From Actinomycetota bacterium (GTDB lineage: Bacteria; Actinomycetota; CADDZG01; JAHWKV01; JAOPZY01), in contig DASTWV010000059.1 in the NCBI GenBank assembly GCA_035765775.1, forward strand, positions 481,555 through 545,554: a DNA stretch of 64,000 bases. Reading direction: 5' to 3'. The notes beneath the pieces were generated by a model, which was not told the origin of the DNA, did no database searches, and saw only the letters and a list, made by a program, of their open reading frames with translations. The position numbers were made by a program, and so were the translations under genes. Below are positions 51,369 through 60,857 of the stretch, piece after piece; position 1 is the first letter of the stretch, and each line of letters begins with the position of its first letter.

Positions 51369-51729
51369 AGATCACGCAGCCCCAGTAGCACACCCCGTAG
51401 GCCGCGGCGTTGCCGTCGGACAGATGGTGGTAGCAGCTGTCACCGCACGACATCCAGGCCTGCGACATCATGTTGTGCGGGCCTCCTCCCGTGCTCGCCT
51501 GGCCGGGCGCGTCGCCCGCGTGCGGGTTGCGCTTGGCCACGTCCAGCACGCCCTGGATGCCGCTCTGGATGCCGGCGTGGTCGCCATTCTTCAGAGCCGC
51601 CAACGAGTCCTCGATGTGCTTGCGCATGGTTTCCTTCTCGTTGGGCGGCAGGGTGGCGGGGATCTTGTTGATGATGTCCTGCTTCCGGGCCACGATCTCG
51701 TCAACGGTAAGTGGTGCTTGCTGTGCCAT
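51361..51729 (-). CDS. small protein with helical leader and Cys-rich tail, possible peptide precursor
   Basis: A 122-residue product with a strong AAAGGAGAGG box before ATG 51729. Residues 1-70 are an acidic/basic helical region (TVDEIVARKQDIINKIPATL); then STGGG and a short tail with four Cys in SCGDSCYHHL and GVCYWGCVIFS. A helical leader, Gly-rich junction and Cys-dense core resemble RiPP precursors or small secreted toxins. No maturase, protease or transporter typical of such clusters is next to it, so this remains a suggestion. Confidence 0.55.
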   Translation of the reverse strand: MAQQAPLTVDEIVARKQDIINKIPATLPPNEKETMRKHIEDSLAALKNGDHAGIQSGIQGVLDVAKRNPHAGDAPGQASTGGGPHNMMSQAWMSCGDSCYHHLSDGNAAAYGVCYWGCVIFS

Positions 51730-51807
51730 GGTTCCTCTCCTTTCAGTTAGCTTTAGGTGATCTACCCGTATCCCGGCGGTTCATGTCTGTGGCAACATGC
51801 AGCCCTC

Positions 51808-52737
51808 ATGGCCCTCACCGTCGTCGGCTCCGTCGCCTTTGACGCCGTCACCACCCCCTTCGGCTCCCGGGAGCGGATGCTGGGCGGCTCGGCGACCCAC
51901 TTCTCGCTGGCTGCCAGCTTTTTCGCCCCCGTGCGCCTGGTGGGCGTCGTCGGCGACGACTTCGGCGACGAGCACATCGCCGTCCTGACCGCCCGGGGTG
52001 TCAACCTCGACGACCTCGAGCGGGTGCCGGGCAAGACGTTCTTCTGGGAGGGCGTCTACGGCGACGACCTGAACACGGTCGACACGCTGGCCACCGACCT
52101 CAACGTCTTCGCCGATTTCTCCCCCAAGCTGTCGCCGGGCAGCCGGGAGGCGGGGACGCTGTTCCTGGGCAACATCCACCCCGGCCTGCAGGCGGCGGTG
52201 CGGGCCGAGTCGGGAGCGGGCCTCGTGGGCCTGGACTCCATGAAGCTCTGGATCGATACCCAACGCGACGAGCTGCTGGAGGTGGCGAGCCGGGTGGATG
52301 CGTTGCTGCTCAACGATTCCGAGGTCCGGGCCCTCACCGGCGAACCGAACACGGTGCGCGCCGCCGCCCGCCTGCGGGAAGTAGGGCCGCGCTTCGTCGT
52401 GGTCAAGCGTGGGGAGTATGGGGCGGCGCTGTTCTCGGACGAGGGGTTCTTCGGGATGCCCGGCTACCCGCTGGAGACCGTCCTCGACCCGACCGGGGCG
52501 GGCGACAGCTTTGCCGGCGGGTTCTTCGGCTACCTGGCGGGCCAGGCCGGGGAGCTGTCGGCCACCGAGTTGCGCCGGGCGATGGCCGTGGGCTCGGTTA
52601 TGGCGTCGTTCAACGTGGAGGGCTTCGGCACCGAGCGGGTGCAGGCCTTGACCGAGGCGGAGATCCGGCAGCGGTTCGACGATTTCAAAGCCATGATGAG
52701 CGTCGAGGCCCTGGAGCTGTGGTCCGCCCTCAGGTAG
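51808..52737 (+). CDS. PfkB-family carbohydrate/nucleoside kinase
   Basis: The 309-residue sugar or nucleoside kinase has MALTVVGSVAFDAV, GGSATHFSLAASFF and the ATP/catalytic motif DPTGAGDSFAGGFFGYLA with the catalytic Asp. ATG 51808 is chosen over an upstream ATG that adds an unlikely MIYPYPGG leader. The substrate cannot be assigned; adenosine and ribokinase-type activities are both possible. Confidence 0.87.
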   Translation: MALTVVGSVAFDAVTTPFGSRERMLGGSATHFSLAASFFAPVRLVGVVGDDFGDEHIAVLTARGVNLDDLERVPGKTFFWEGVYGDDLNTVDTLATDLNVFADFSPKLSPGSREAGTLFLGNIHPGLQAAVRAESGAGLVGLDSMKLWIDTQRDELLEVASRVDALLLNDSEVRALTGEPNTVRAAARLREVGPRFVVVKRGEYGAALFSDEGFFGMPGYPLETVLDPTGAGDSFAGGFFGYLAGQAGELSATELRRAMAVGSVMASFNVEGFGTERVQALTEAEIRQRFDDFKAMMSVEALELWSALR

Positions 52738-52743
52738 CCGCCC

Positions 52744-53382
52744 TCACGTAATCCTGTCCTGCATCTCCCAGGCATGGTCCAGCACGTGCCAGGCGATGCG
52801 GCGGGCCGTCTGGCGGGGGGGCCACATCTTCTCGGCCGGAGGACCACCCGCGTGCGGGACGGCAATGGCGCCCACCAGGAGGTCACGCTCGGCGCGGATC
52901 GCCCCCCAGTCCCGGAGCGCCGGCTGCTGCACCCGGAGACCCAGTTTGCGGGCGTACACGACTTCGGCCCCCAGCACATGGCCCAGCATCGTGTCCCGGT
53001 TGCGGCCGCCCCCCCGGGGACCCGGGCGCAGCTCCTCGGGAGCGGTGGCGGCAACGGCGTCGAGGGTGTCCCAGGCGGCGTGCAGCAGGGCGGCGAACCG
53101 GGCCGCGTCGGCAGAAGACATCGGCCGGAGGTCGGACGGGCGCCGCGCGCTGGGAGCGCCGAAATCGGTCGTCGAGTCACCCGGGGCTTCCTCGACCACC
53201 GTGAAGCCGGCCTCGGGCAGGGCGAGCCCGGCGCGGGTGGCCACCGGCGCGTAGCGTGCCACGTACTCGCCCAGCGCCTCGACGGCGAGATCGGCGGTCC
53301 GCCCCGCCCGGCACCATCCCGGCCAGTCGATGGCGGCCGCGAAGACCTTCTTGGTCCCCAGCTCCAGGCCCACCTCGATCAT
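52744..53382 (-). CDS. DinB-like protein of unknown function
   Basis: The 212-residue protein has an N-terminal part (MIEVGLELGTKKVFAAAIDWPGWC) followed by a likely DinB-type four-helix bundle with His residues in TMLGHVLGAEVVYARKLG and ARRIAWHVLDHAWEMQDR. Such proteins bind a metal or thiol cofactor. Its ATG overlaps the GH65 stop (ATGA), so it is translated with the sugar phosphorylase, though no functional link is evident. Confidence 0.65.
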   Translation of the reverse strand: MIEVGLELGTKKVFAAAIDWPGWCRAGRTADLAVEALGEYVARYAPVATRAGLALPEAGFTVVEEAPGDSTTDFGAPSARRPSDLRPMSSADAARFAALLHAAWDTLDAVAATAPEELRPGPRGGGRNRDTMLGHVLGAEVVYARKLGLRVQQPALRDWGAIRAERDLLVGAIAVPHAGGPPAEKMWPPRQTARRIAWHVLDHAWEMQDRIT

Positions 53383-55787
53383 GCCCGAGTCACCCCCTTC
53401 ACCGCGGCGTCAGCCCCCATCAGGGCCCCCTCCCAGGGCCCCCTCCGGCTCCGGGGCGCCGGTGCCCGGCCCTGGGGCTGGTGGGGATCGGGCCGGGGCT
53501 TGACCGGCGGCACCTTCCGCTCGATCGGCTCGGGTCCCAGCGTGATGGGCTCGCCGTGATGGCTGACCGCAAGCTCGGCCCCTTCCTCCAGCACGTAGCG
53601 GGCCACCTCGGAGGTCACCTCGACCCGGATCAGCCGCCCGCGGTAGGTGAGCCGGAAGGCGAGCTTCTCCAAGGCACCGGGCAGCCGGGGGGCGAAGCTG
53701 AGCTGGCCATCGTGGTCGCGCATCCCGCCGAAGCCGCACACCGACGCCAGCCAGACGCCCGCCAGCGAGGCCATGTGGACGCCGTCAGAGACGTTGCTCT
53801 CCAGGTCGTGCAGGTCCATCAGCCCGGCCTCGCCCATGTAGTCGTATGCCAGGTCGAGGTGGCCGACCTCGGCGGCGACGATCGCCTGGGTGCACGCCGA
53901 CAGCGAGGAGTCCCGTACGGTGAGCGCCTCGTAGTACTCGAAGTTGCGGGCCTTCTCGTCGTCGGTGAAGCAGTCGCCCCGGAGATCGAGGGCGAGCACC
54001 AGGTCGGCCTGCTTGCACACCTGCTTCCGGTACAGATCGAAGTACGGGAAGCTGAGCATGAGCGGGTACTGCTCGGGCTCGGTGCCGGCGAAGTCCCACA
54101 CCTGGTAGTGCGTGAAGCCCTCGGCCTGCGGGTGAACGTTGAGGGCCTCGTCGAAGGGCACGAACATGGCCCCGGCGGCATCCCGCCAGCTCGCCGCCTC
54201 CTCGGCGTCGGCGCCCAGGGCGGCGGCCTCGTTCGGGAAGCGCTCGACCGCGTCGGCGGCCGCCCGCAGGTTCCGTTCGGCCATGAGGTTGGTGTAGACG
54301 TTGTTGTCCCCCAGGGCGCTGTACTCGTCGGGGCCGGTGACGCCGTCGATGCGGAAGCGGCCCTCGAGGTCGTGGTGGCCCAGTCCCCGCCACAGCCGGG
54401 CGGTCTCCACCAGGATCTCCAGTCCCGGGCCCCGCCCGAATTCCTTGTCCTCGCTGGCCGACTGGTAGCGCACGACGGCATCGGCGATGTCGGCGTTGAT
54501 GTGGAACGCCGCCGTACCCGCCGGCCAGTAGCCCGAGCACTCCTCGCCGCCGATGGTCCGCCAGGGGAAGGCCGCCCCGCTGAGGCCCAGGACCTTGGCC
54601 CGGTCCCGGGCCTTGGGCAGGGTCGAATGGCGCCAGGCGAGAGCGTCCCGGACCGCCTGGGGGGCGGTGTACGTCAGGGCACGGAGCACGAAGGACTCGG
54701 AATCCCAGAAGGCGTGGCCGTCGTAGCCCGGACCGGTGAGCCCCTTGGCCGGGATCGCCCGGTGCTCGCCCCGGGCGCCCGCCTGCAGGACGTGGAAGAG
54801 GGCGAAGCGCACCGCCTGCTGCAACTCGGCGTCGCCCTCGATCTCTACGTCGGCCCGGGCCCAGAACGCAGCCAGGAAGTCTGCCTGCTCCTTCGCCAGT
54901 CCCTCCCAGCCCCGCCGCCGGGCGGACGCCAGCGCCGCCTCCGCCTGGTCGCGCAGGGCGGGGACCGCCCGCTCGCTGGACCAGCCGTAGGAGAGAAATT
55001 TGACGATGCGCAAGGGGTTCCCGGGCTCAACGTCGGTCGCCACGGTCAGGCGGGCGAGGTCTTCGGAGGACTCGCAGCGCATCTCGGAGGTCTCGGCCCC
55101 CGAGACCACGTGGTCCATGGCGGCTGCCACCCGCAGCCGGCTCGCCCGCGTGGAGTGCACCAGGACCGCCCGGCCCTCGCGGGCGACGTGCAGCTCGGAG
55201 ACCAGGGGGGCGGTGAGGGCGGCGGCGGCCCGGGGGTCCCGGGCGGCGGTGGCCACCGGCTCGTTGGCCACCAGCTCGGACTGCACCACCACATCGGCCC
55301 GCCCGTCGACTGGTTCCACCTCGTAGACGAAGGCCGCCACCGACCGCTGGGTCAGCGACACGAGCCGCTGCGAGCGCACCCGGATCCGGCGGTCGGCGGG
55401 CGATTCCCACTCGAGTTCCCGGGTCAGCAGCCCGGTGCGGAAATCCAGAGCGCGGCGGTGCGAGATCAGCCGGCCGTACCGCACGTCGAGCGGCTCGTCG
55501 TCCACCAGCAGGCGGATGACCTTGCCATCGGTGACGTTGACCACCGTCTGGCCCGCCTCCGGGTAGCCGTAGCCGCCCTCGGGATACGGCATGAGGCGCG
55601 ACTCGAAGAACGAGTTCAGGTAGGACCCGGGCAGGGCGTGCGGCTCGCCTTCGTCCAGGTTGCCCCGCAGGCCGATGTGCCCGTTGGACAGAGCGAAGAC
55701 CGACTCGGTCTGGCCGAGCACGGACATGTCGAGAGCCGTCTCCGTCAACCCCCACGGCTCGGTGGGGAACCAGGGGTGGATGATCAT
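53379..55787 (-). CDS. GH65 family glycoside phosphorylase/hydrolase (maltose/trehalose type)
   Basis: The 802-residue enzyme has the GH65 layout: N-terminal beta-sandwich, (alpha/alpha)6 barrel and C-terminal jelly roll. The general acid is Glu488 in DGVTGPDEYS. KGLTGPGYDGHAFWDSE is a conserved substrate-binding stretch. GH65 members split alpha-glucosides with phosphate to give beta-glucose 1-phosphate. The adjacent HAD gene (start overlapping by one base, TGATG) looks like beta-phosphoglucomutase and would convert that product to glucose 6-phosphate, supporting the phosphorylase reading. A Pro/Arg-rich tail follows the last domain. Confidence 0.9.
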   Translation of the reverse strand: MIIHPWFPTEPWGLTETALDMSVLGQTESVFALSNGHIGLRGNLDEGEPHALPGSYLNSFFESRLMPYPEGGYGYPEAGQTVVNVTDGKVIRLLVDDEPLDVRYGRLISHRRALDFRTGLLTRELEWESPADRRIRVRSQRLVSLTQRSVAAFVYEVEPVDGRADVVVQSELVANEPVATAARDPRAAAALTAPLVSELHVAREGRAVLVHSTRASRLRVAAAMDHVVSGAETSEMRCESSEDLARLTVATDVEPGNPLRIVKFLSYGWSSERAVPALRDQAEAALASARRRGWEGLAKEQADFLAAFWARADVEIEGDAELQQAVRFALFHVLQAGARGEHRAIPAKGLTGPGYDGHAFWDSESFVLRALTYTAPQAVRDALAWRHSTLPKARDRAKVLGLSGAAFPWRTIGGEECSGYWPAGTAAFHINADIADAVVRYQSASEDKEFGRGPGLEILVETARLWRGLGHHDLEGRFRIDGVTGPDEYSALGDNNVYTNLMAERNLRAAADAVERFPNEAAALGADAEEAASWRDAAGAMFVPFDEALNVHPQAEGFTHYQVWDFAGTEPEQYPLMLSFPYFDLYRKQVCKQADLVLALDLRGDCFTDDEKARNFEYYEALTVRDSSLSACTQAIVAAEVGHLDLAYDYMGEAGLMDLHDLESNVSDGVHMASLAGVWLASVCGFGGMRDHDGQLSFAPRLPGALEKLAFRLTYRGRLIRVEVTSEVARYVLEEGAELAVSHHGEPITLGPEPIERKVPPVKPRPDPHQPQGRAPAPRSRRGPWEGALMGADAAVKGVTRA

Positions 55788-56542
55788 CACCCGTCGAGCA
55801 GCTCGGCCAGGTCCTGGACCACGACGTCCGCCCCGTGCCGGCGCAAGGCGTCCGCCTGGCCCGCCCGGTCGACGCCAACCACGCACCCGAACGCCCCGGC
55901 ACGCCCGGCCTCCACCCCGGCCAGCGCGTCCTCGAAGACGGCGGCCATCGCCGGCTCCACCCCGAGCTCCTCGGCCGCCCGCAGGAAGGTGTCGGGCGCC
56001 GGCTTGCCCCGCAGGTGCTCCTGCTCCACCACCACCCCGTCCACCCGGACGTCGAACAGCCCGTCGATTCCCGCCGCCACCAGCACGTCGTGGCAGTTGG
56101 CGCTGGAGGAGACCACCGCCCGTGCCAGGCCGGCGTCGCCGACGGCGTGGAGGTAGCGCACCGAGCCCTCGTACGCCTCGACGGCGCCCTGATGGATCAG
56201 GTGGAGGACCAGCTGGTTCTTGCGGTTGCCCAGCCCGGCGACGGTCTCGCTGCCCGGCGCCTGGTCCGGGGGATCGTCGTGGTCGCCCTCCGGGAGCTCG
56301 ATGCCCCGGGTGGCGAGGAAGGAGCGCAGCCCGTCGGCTCGGGGCTTGCCGTCCACGTACTCGTCGTAGTCGGTCACCTGGTCGAAGGGCACGAAGGCTT
56401 CGTGGAGGCGCCCGGCCCGCTCCTGCAGGTACCCGTCGAACATCTGCTTCCAGGCAGCCGCGTGGACTGCGGCAGTCTTGGTCAGCACGCCGTCCAGGTC
56501 GAACAGGCAGGCCCGGATGGTGCCGGGGAGGCCGAGTGTCAC
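55787..56542 (-). CDS. pgmB: HAD-family beta-phosphoglucomutase-like phosphatase
   Basis: The 251-residue HAD protein has motif [20 protein letters not shown], the Asp nucleophile and Asp acid/base, motif [14 protein letters not shown] and motif [19 protein letters not shown]. The cap region ([18 protein letters not shown]) is that of beta-phosphoglucomutases fused to or paired with GH65 enzymes. It is encoded just upstream of the GH65 gene and translationally coupled to it. GTG 56542. Confidence 0.87.
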   Translation of the reverse strand: MTLGLPGTIRACLFDLDGVLTKTAAVHAAAWKQMFDGYLQERAGRLHEAFVPFDQVTDYDEYVDGKPRADGLRSFLATRGIELPEGDHDDPPDQAPGSETVAGLGNRKNQLVLHLIHQGAVEAYEGSVRYLHAVGDAGLARAVVSSSANCHDVLVAAGIDGLFDVRVDGVVVEQEHLRGKPAPDTFLRAAEELGVEPAMAAVFEDALAGVEAGRAGAFGCVVGVDRAGQADALRRHGADVVVQDLAELLDG

Positions 56543-56552
56543 GCCGGGAGTC

Positions 56553-58070
56553 TTACCCACCAGCTGACCCGTGCTCCCCTGCGGCGGTCGCGTTGGCGAT
56601 GTCCTGCGGGTAGGTCCGCAGAGCCCGGTACAGCACGGCGGCCCCCGCCGCCAGGGGCAGCAGCATGATGAGGAACGTCCACTGCAGGCCGTCGCGCCCC
56701 CCGCCCCACAGCTCGGAGAGCGCCCCGAACAGCAGCGGTGCCAGCGCCTGGGCGCCGGTGCGCAGGAAGGACCGGACCCCTTCGGCCTGCCCCCACAGCG
56801 GCCCGGGCATGATGTCCAGGCGGGCGGCGTCCATCGGGGCGCGCTGGGCGCAGAGGGCGAACGCGGCGAAGCACACGTAGGGCATGGCGGTGATGAGGCT
56901 GCGGGTGACCAGCGCGGGGATGAACAGGAGGGTCGCCAGGCTGGCGGCCAGGGCCGGGACCAGGATCCGGGCATTGAGGAACCGCTTGTGCAGTAAGGAA
57001 TCGCCCAGCCCGCCGCCGGTCAGGATGCCGATGACGCAGCCGGCACCGATCACCAGCATCAGGCCGTTGGCCAGGACGGCGTCCACCCGGTACTGCTGGC
57101 GGACGAACTCGACGCCGAAGGTCTGGATGCCGGCCAGGAAGAAGTAGCCGCACGCGCTGGCGACAATGAGGATCACATTGGTCTTGACCCGCAGGGTGTA
57201 GCGCACGGCGTCGTAGAAGCTCAGGCGTGCGGGATCGCCTGCCACCGCTGGCGGCTCCGGGCGGATGCCCCGTTCGTGGACCAGGCGCTGGGCCTCGGTC
57301 TCCTCGGGCAGGCCCCAGCCCTCGACGGTCGGCGGCGCCCACTGCCCCCCCGGGGCGGCAGCTTTCCGGCGCCGGCGCCGGGTCGCCCGGTCGGGCTCGG
57401 GGAGATGGAAGACGAACCAGGCCAGGGCGAACGCCGGGATGGCCAGGATCAGGAACGCCGCCCGCCAGGACACCGCGGCGATATCGCCGGTGACCGCAAA
57501 GCCCACCCCGGCACCCACCATCTCGCCAGTGAGGATGTAGCCGTAGATGCGGCCGCGCTCGTCGCCGCCGAAGAGGTCGCCCACCAGCGAGGCGACAATC
57601 GGCCCCGAGGCGGCGGTCACCACCCCGAGGAACATGCGGGCCACCAGCAGCTTGCCGAAGGAGCTGGCCGAGGCGCTCCAGATCATCGCCGCCCCCCAGA
57701 GGAAGATGCAGGCGCCCAGGGTCCGCGTGCGGGGGGCGTGGTCAGCCAGCACGCCGAAGGGGATGCTGCCGATCGCCCCGACCAGCGAGGTGACGGCCAC
57801 CAACAGGCCGATATCGGCGTTGGAGATCTTGAGGGCGCTGCGCAGCTCGATGGCCGAGGCGCCCACGGTGGCGGCGTCGGCGCTCCCCAGGGCGAGCACC
57901 GCGGCCAGGAGGAAGATCACCCGGGTGCGGTCCGGGCCGCCGAGGAAGACCTCGAGGTGCTCCCGGCCACCCCGGGCTGCCCGGCCCAGGAGCCGCCCGG
58001 TGGCCACGGCCGCGTCCCGGCTCCAGTCCCGCCAGTCCCGCTGACCCATCGCCGCGAGGATACCGGTCAC
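56553..58070 (-). CDS. major facilitator superfamily transporter
   Basis: A membrane protein of about 505 residues with twelve likely helices and the MFS loop motif [12 protein letters not shown] between helices 2 and 3. A long cytoplasmic linker ([17 protein letters not shown]...) splits the halves. GTG 58070 overlaps the stop of the next MFS gene upstream; ATG 58049 is an alternative. Its substrate is unknown; the neighbours suggest export or sugar-related uptake but do not prove it. Confidence 0.85.
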   Translation of the reverse strand: MTGILAAMGQRDWRDWSRDAAVATGRLLGRAARGGREHLEVFLGGPDRTRVIFLLAAVLALGSADAATVGASAIELRSALKISNADIGLLVAVTSLVGAIGSIPFGVLADHAPRTRTLGACIFLWGAAMIWSASASSFGKLLVARMFLGVVTAASGPIVASLVGDLFGGDERGRIYGYILTGEMVGAGVGFAVTGDIAAVSWRAAFLILAIPAFALAWFVFHLPEPDRATRRRRRKAAAPGGQWAPPTVEGWGLPEETEAQRLVHERGIRPEPPAVAGDPARLSFYDAVRYTLRVKTNVILIVASACGYFFLAGIQTFGVEFVRQQYRVDAVLANGLMLVIGAGCVIGILTGGGLGDSLLHKRFLNARILVPALAASLATLLFIPALVTRSLITAMPYVCFAAFALCAQRAPMDAARLDIMPGPLWGQAEGVRSFLRTGAQALAPLLFGALSELWGGGRDGLQWTFLIMLLPLAAGAAVLYRALRTYPQDIANATAAGEHGSAGG

Positions 58071-59332
58071 TCCGCCCGGGACTGCGGCGGCGTGTAGCCG
58101 GTGAAGCCGGGCAGCGCCCGGGCCAGGGCCAGGGCGCCCAGCACGCAGACCAGCCCGCCGGTCACCACCGACACCGGGACGGTGGCCAGGCTCGCCACCA
58201 CGCCCGCCTCGGCGTCGCCCAGGCGGGGGCCGCCGGTTACCACCGCGGTCTGGATGGCGAAGAGCCGCCCGCCCAGGCGGTCGGGGGTCTCCAGCTGGAG
58301 GATGGTGCCCCGGAACACCGCCGAGAGCACGTCGGCCGCCCCGGCGATGGCGAGAAGGAGCAGGCCGAGGCTCAGCCCGAAGGGCAGGTAGGGGGTGAAG
58401 CCGAAGGCGGCGATCGCCAAACCCCACGCCGTCACCGCCACGATGACCGCCCGGCCCTGGCGGCGCACCGAGGACGACCACCCGGTCAGCAGGGCGCCCA
58501 GGAGGGCACCCGCCCCGGGGGCGGCGTACAGGTAGCCCACCGCCGCCGCCCCACCGTGGTACTGGGCGATGCCCAGAGCGGGGAACAGCGCCCGGGGCAT
58601 GCCGAAGATCATGGCGTCGAGGTCGAGGAGAAAGGTGCCCTGGAGGGCGGGCCGGCCCTTCAGGTAGCGCAGCCCCTCGAGGGCCGAGGTCCACCCCGCC
58701 CGGGTCCCGCCCCCCGCTGGGCGCAGGGCGGGGAGGCTCAGGACCGCGATGAGGGCAGCCCCGAAGGTGGCGGTGTCGATGGTGTAGACCACGGCGGTCC
58801 CGGTGTGGGCGATCAGCAGGCCGGCCACCGCCGGCCCGGCCACCAGCGCCACCTGGAACAGCAGTTGGCGCAGCACGTTGGCGGCCACCAGGGACGCTTC
58901 GTCCACCAGCGTGACGATGGCCGCCGCCCGGGTCGGGATGTCGACGCCCGAGAAGCCGGCCGCCACCGCCGAGAGGGCGAACAGCGGCCAGAGCGCCGGG
59001 TGGCCCCGCCCGGCATTGAGGGCCAGGCCGGCGCTACAGCCGCCCAGGGCGAGCTGGGTGAGGACCAGGAGCCGGCGGCGGTCCACCGCATCGGCCACCG
59101 ACCCGCCGAGCAGCGAGCCCAGCAACAGGGGGCCCAGCTGCACCAGGCTGATGAGGCCGACGTCGAGCGACGAGTGGGTCAGGCGGTAGACCTGAAAGGG
59201 GATCGCCACCACGGTGAGCTGGGAGCCCAGCTGCGACACCAGCTGCCCGAACCACAGCCGCCGGAAGGCGGGGAAGCGCCGGAGCGGGGTGAGGTCGAGA
59301 AGGATCCGGCGCCGGCCCGGCAGCGCGCTCAA
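58067..59332 (-). CDS. major facilitator superfamily transporter, EntS-like
   Basis: The 421-residue transporter begins LRRFPAFRRLWFGQLVSQLGSQLTVVAIPFQVY, a start typical of the enterobactin-exporter-like (DHA3) MFS group, with GGSVADAVDRRRLL as loop 2-3. Such proteins export siderophores, drugs or other small molecules. TTG 59332. The overlap with the second MFS gene suggests the two are made together. Confidence 0.88.
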   Translation of the reverse strand: MSALPGRRRILLDLTPLRRFPAFRRLWFGQLVSQLGSQLTVVAIPFQVYRLTHSSLDVGLISLVQLGPLLLGSLLGGSVADAVDRRRLLVLTQLALGGCSAGLALNAGRGHPALWPLFALSAVAAGFSGVDIPTRAAAIVTLVDEASLVAANVLRQLLFQVALVAGPAVAGLLIAHTGTAVVYTIDTATFGAALIAVLSLPALRPAGGGTRAGWTSALEGLRYLKGRPALQGTFLLDLDAMIFGMPRALFPALGIAQYHGGAAAVGYLYAAPGAGALLGALLTGWSSSVRRQGRAVIVAVTAWGLAIAAFGFTPYLPFGLSLGLLLLAIAGAADVLSAVFRGTILQLETPDRLGGRLFAIQTAVVTGGPRLGDAEAGVVASLATVPVSVVTGGLVCVLGALALARALPGFTGYTPPQSRAE

Positions 59333-59355
59333 AGGGCGCCCGGCGAGCTGGTGCT

Positions 59356-59414
59356 GGTGCTGGTGCCGGTGGTGCCGGTGGTGCTGGTGCCGGTGGTGCC
59401 GGTGGTGCTGGTGC
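59356..59414. repeat. 24-bp tandem repeat
   Basis: About 2.5 copies of a 24-bp GGTGCTGGTGCC-GGTGGTGCCGGT unit lie upstream of the MFS gene start at 59332. It is a simple G/T/C-rich slippage-prone array in non-coding DNA, with no CRISPR-like spacers. Confidence 0.75.
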
Positions 59415-59428
59415 GGGCTGTGGGAATT

Positions 59429-59473
59429 CTGTGAGTGCCTGGGGTCGCTATCGGGTACTGAGCACTCACAGAC
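59429..59473. repeat. 45-nt dispersed inverted repeat, copy B
   Basis: It begins CTGTGAGTGC and ends with GCACTCACAG plus AC, giving perfect 10-bp inverted ends. It has the same length and ends as copy A at 48892-48936. It lies between the MFS gene start and the end of the mannosyltransferase gene. Confidence 0.75.
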
Positions 59474-59586
59474 AGTGTTGGGCTGTGATAAGTGGCGTAC
59501 CCCGGGGCCGCGGGCGACCCCGGCCGGCGACCTCGCATCCGGGGATCATCGCATTGCGGCCCGCGCCGCGGCCGGTGCCCGTGCCG

Positions 59587-60849
59587 TTAGAAGATGGGAC
59601 GGGCGCCAACGTAGAGCGCGGTCAGCCATACCAGGCCCCCGGCCGAGACCACTGCCACCGGGATCATCCACCGGGGCCGGGCGATGGCGCACCCGGCGAA
59701 CAGCGGGAAGAGGGCCAGCAGGAAGCGGGGAACGCTCATCAGAGGGCGGCCAGGGAAGGGCGAGGACAGCGGGGCGGCCAGCACGAGGACGCCGTAGGCC
59801 GCCAGCCCACCGGTCAGCCAGGGATCGCGCCGGTGGCGGGTGAGCACCACCACGGTGGCCACGATGAGCAGGATGCCGAGGAGCGTGGCCAGCAGGTCGA
59901 TGAGGAAGTAGGGACCGTATGCGGTCCCCCGCCACTGCCACCAGGCCCGGACGCCGGCGTCGACGGTGGCCCACGGGAGGCTGGTGGTGCGCTGCCAGAC
60001 GCTCTGGATCTTGATGGCTCCCAGGAGGTTGCCCAGCTGGTGGCCCGACCACAGCAGCCAGGCCGCGAACCCGATGGCCGGCCCCATCGGCGCCACCCAC
60101 CAGCGCCATTCCCGCCGGTGGTTGATGGCAAAGCCCAGCAGGGGCAGGGCGATGAGGATGCCAAAGGGGCGGGAGAGCGCCGCGAGGGCGCCGGCAAGCG
60201 CCGCCAGGCCCGGTCGGCCGCGGGCGGCCGCCAGCAGCGCACCCGCCCCGGCGGCCAGCAGCAGGGGCTCGCCATAGGGGGCCAGCAGGAAGAAGGACGC
60301 CGGGTAGACCGCCAGCCCCACGACCGCTGCCCGGGCGATGGCGGGACCGGCCACCAGGTCGAAGAAGCGGTACAGCCACACGAATCCGAGGGCGCATGCC
60401 ACGCTGGCCACCACCAGTGCGGCGTACAGGTCCCGGCCCCCGAGGACCCAGGAGACCGGGCGCACCAGCTCCGGGAAGAGGGGCAGGAAGGCGAAGGTGC
60501 GGGTGTCGCCGGCGTAGCCGGCGTGGGCGATACGCAGGTACCAGAGGGCGTCGGCCCGCAGCCACGAGCCCGCCAGCACCCGGGCGATCCCGTGCAGCAC
60601 CGGCGCGGCATAGCTCGGGACCTGCACGGTGGTGCCGGGGGTGAGCCAGGTGCTGGAGACCCAGGCGCCGGCCCAGCTCAGGACGCGCAGCACTGCCCAG
60701 CAGCCGAGACCCCAGCGCACGGCGTCGTCACGGGGTGCCGGCTTGGGGGCGCGATGCGTCGCGGGGGCCTTGGTGGCATTGACCCGGGGGCTGGTGCGAG
60801 TGTCGGCCCGCGCCCCGGTTCGCGTAGTGGTTCGCACGTGGGTTCGCAT
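59587..60849 (-). CDS. PIG-V-like mannosyltransferase
   Basis: The 420-residue membrane glycosyltransferase has an Arg/Thr-rich N-terminus followed by about eight to ten membrane helices. SWLRADALWYLRIAHAGY has the Asp of the lipid-linked sugar transferase motif; FAFLPLFPELVR and APYGEPLLL are family features of PIG-V-type GPI mannosyltransferase II homologues, found in many actinobacteria. It would use polyprenyl-phospho-mannose on the outer membrane face. The LPG-synthase-fold gene upstream ends eight bases before it. Confidence 0.8.
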   Translation of the reverse strand: MRTHVRTTTRTGARADTRTSPRVNATKAPATHRAPKPAPRDDAVRWGLGCWAVLRVLSWAGAWVSSTWLTPGTTVQVPSYAAPVLHGIARVLAGSWLRADALWYLRIAHAGYAGDTRTFAFLPLFPELVRPVSWVLGGRDLYAALVVASVACALGFVWLYRFFDLVAGPAIARAAVVGLAVYPASFFLLAPYGEPLLLAAGAGALLAAARGRPGLAALAGALAALSRPFGILIALPLLGFAINHRREWRWWVAPMGPAIGFAAWLLWSGHQLGNLLGAIKIQSVWQRTTSLPWATVDAGVRAWWQWRGTAYGPYFLIDLLATLLGILLIVATVVVLTRHRRDPWLTGGLAAYGVLVLAAPLSSPFPGRPLMSVPRFLLALFPLFAGCAIARPRWMIPVAVVSAGGLVWLTALYVGARPIF

Positions 60850-60857
60850 GCGGCCGG

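Noticed and set aside
53256-56156. Plus-strand frame of 966 codons
   Set aside because: It is antisense to the GH65 and DinB-like genes, whose catalytic motifs are intact.
59356-59414. Tandem repeats considered as a CRISPR array
   Set aside because: The units are adjacent without unique spacers, and there are no cas genes. It is a simple tandem repeat.
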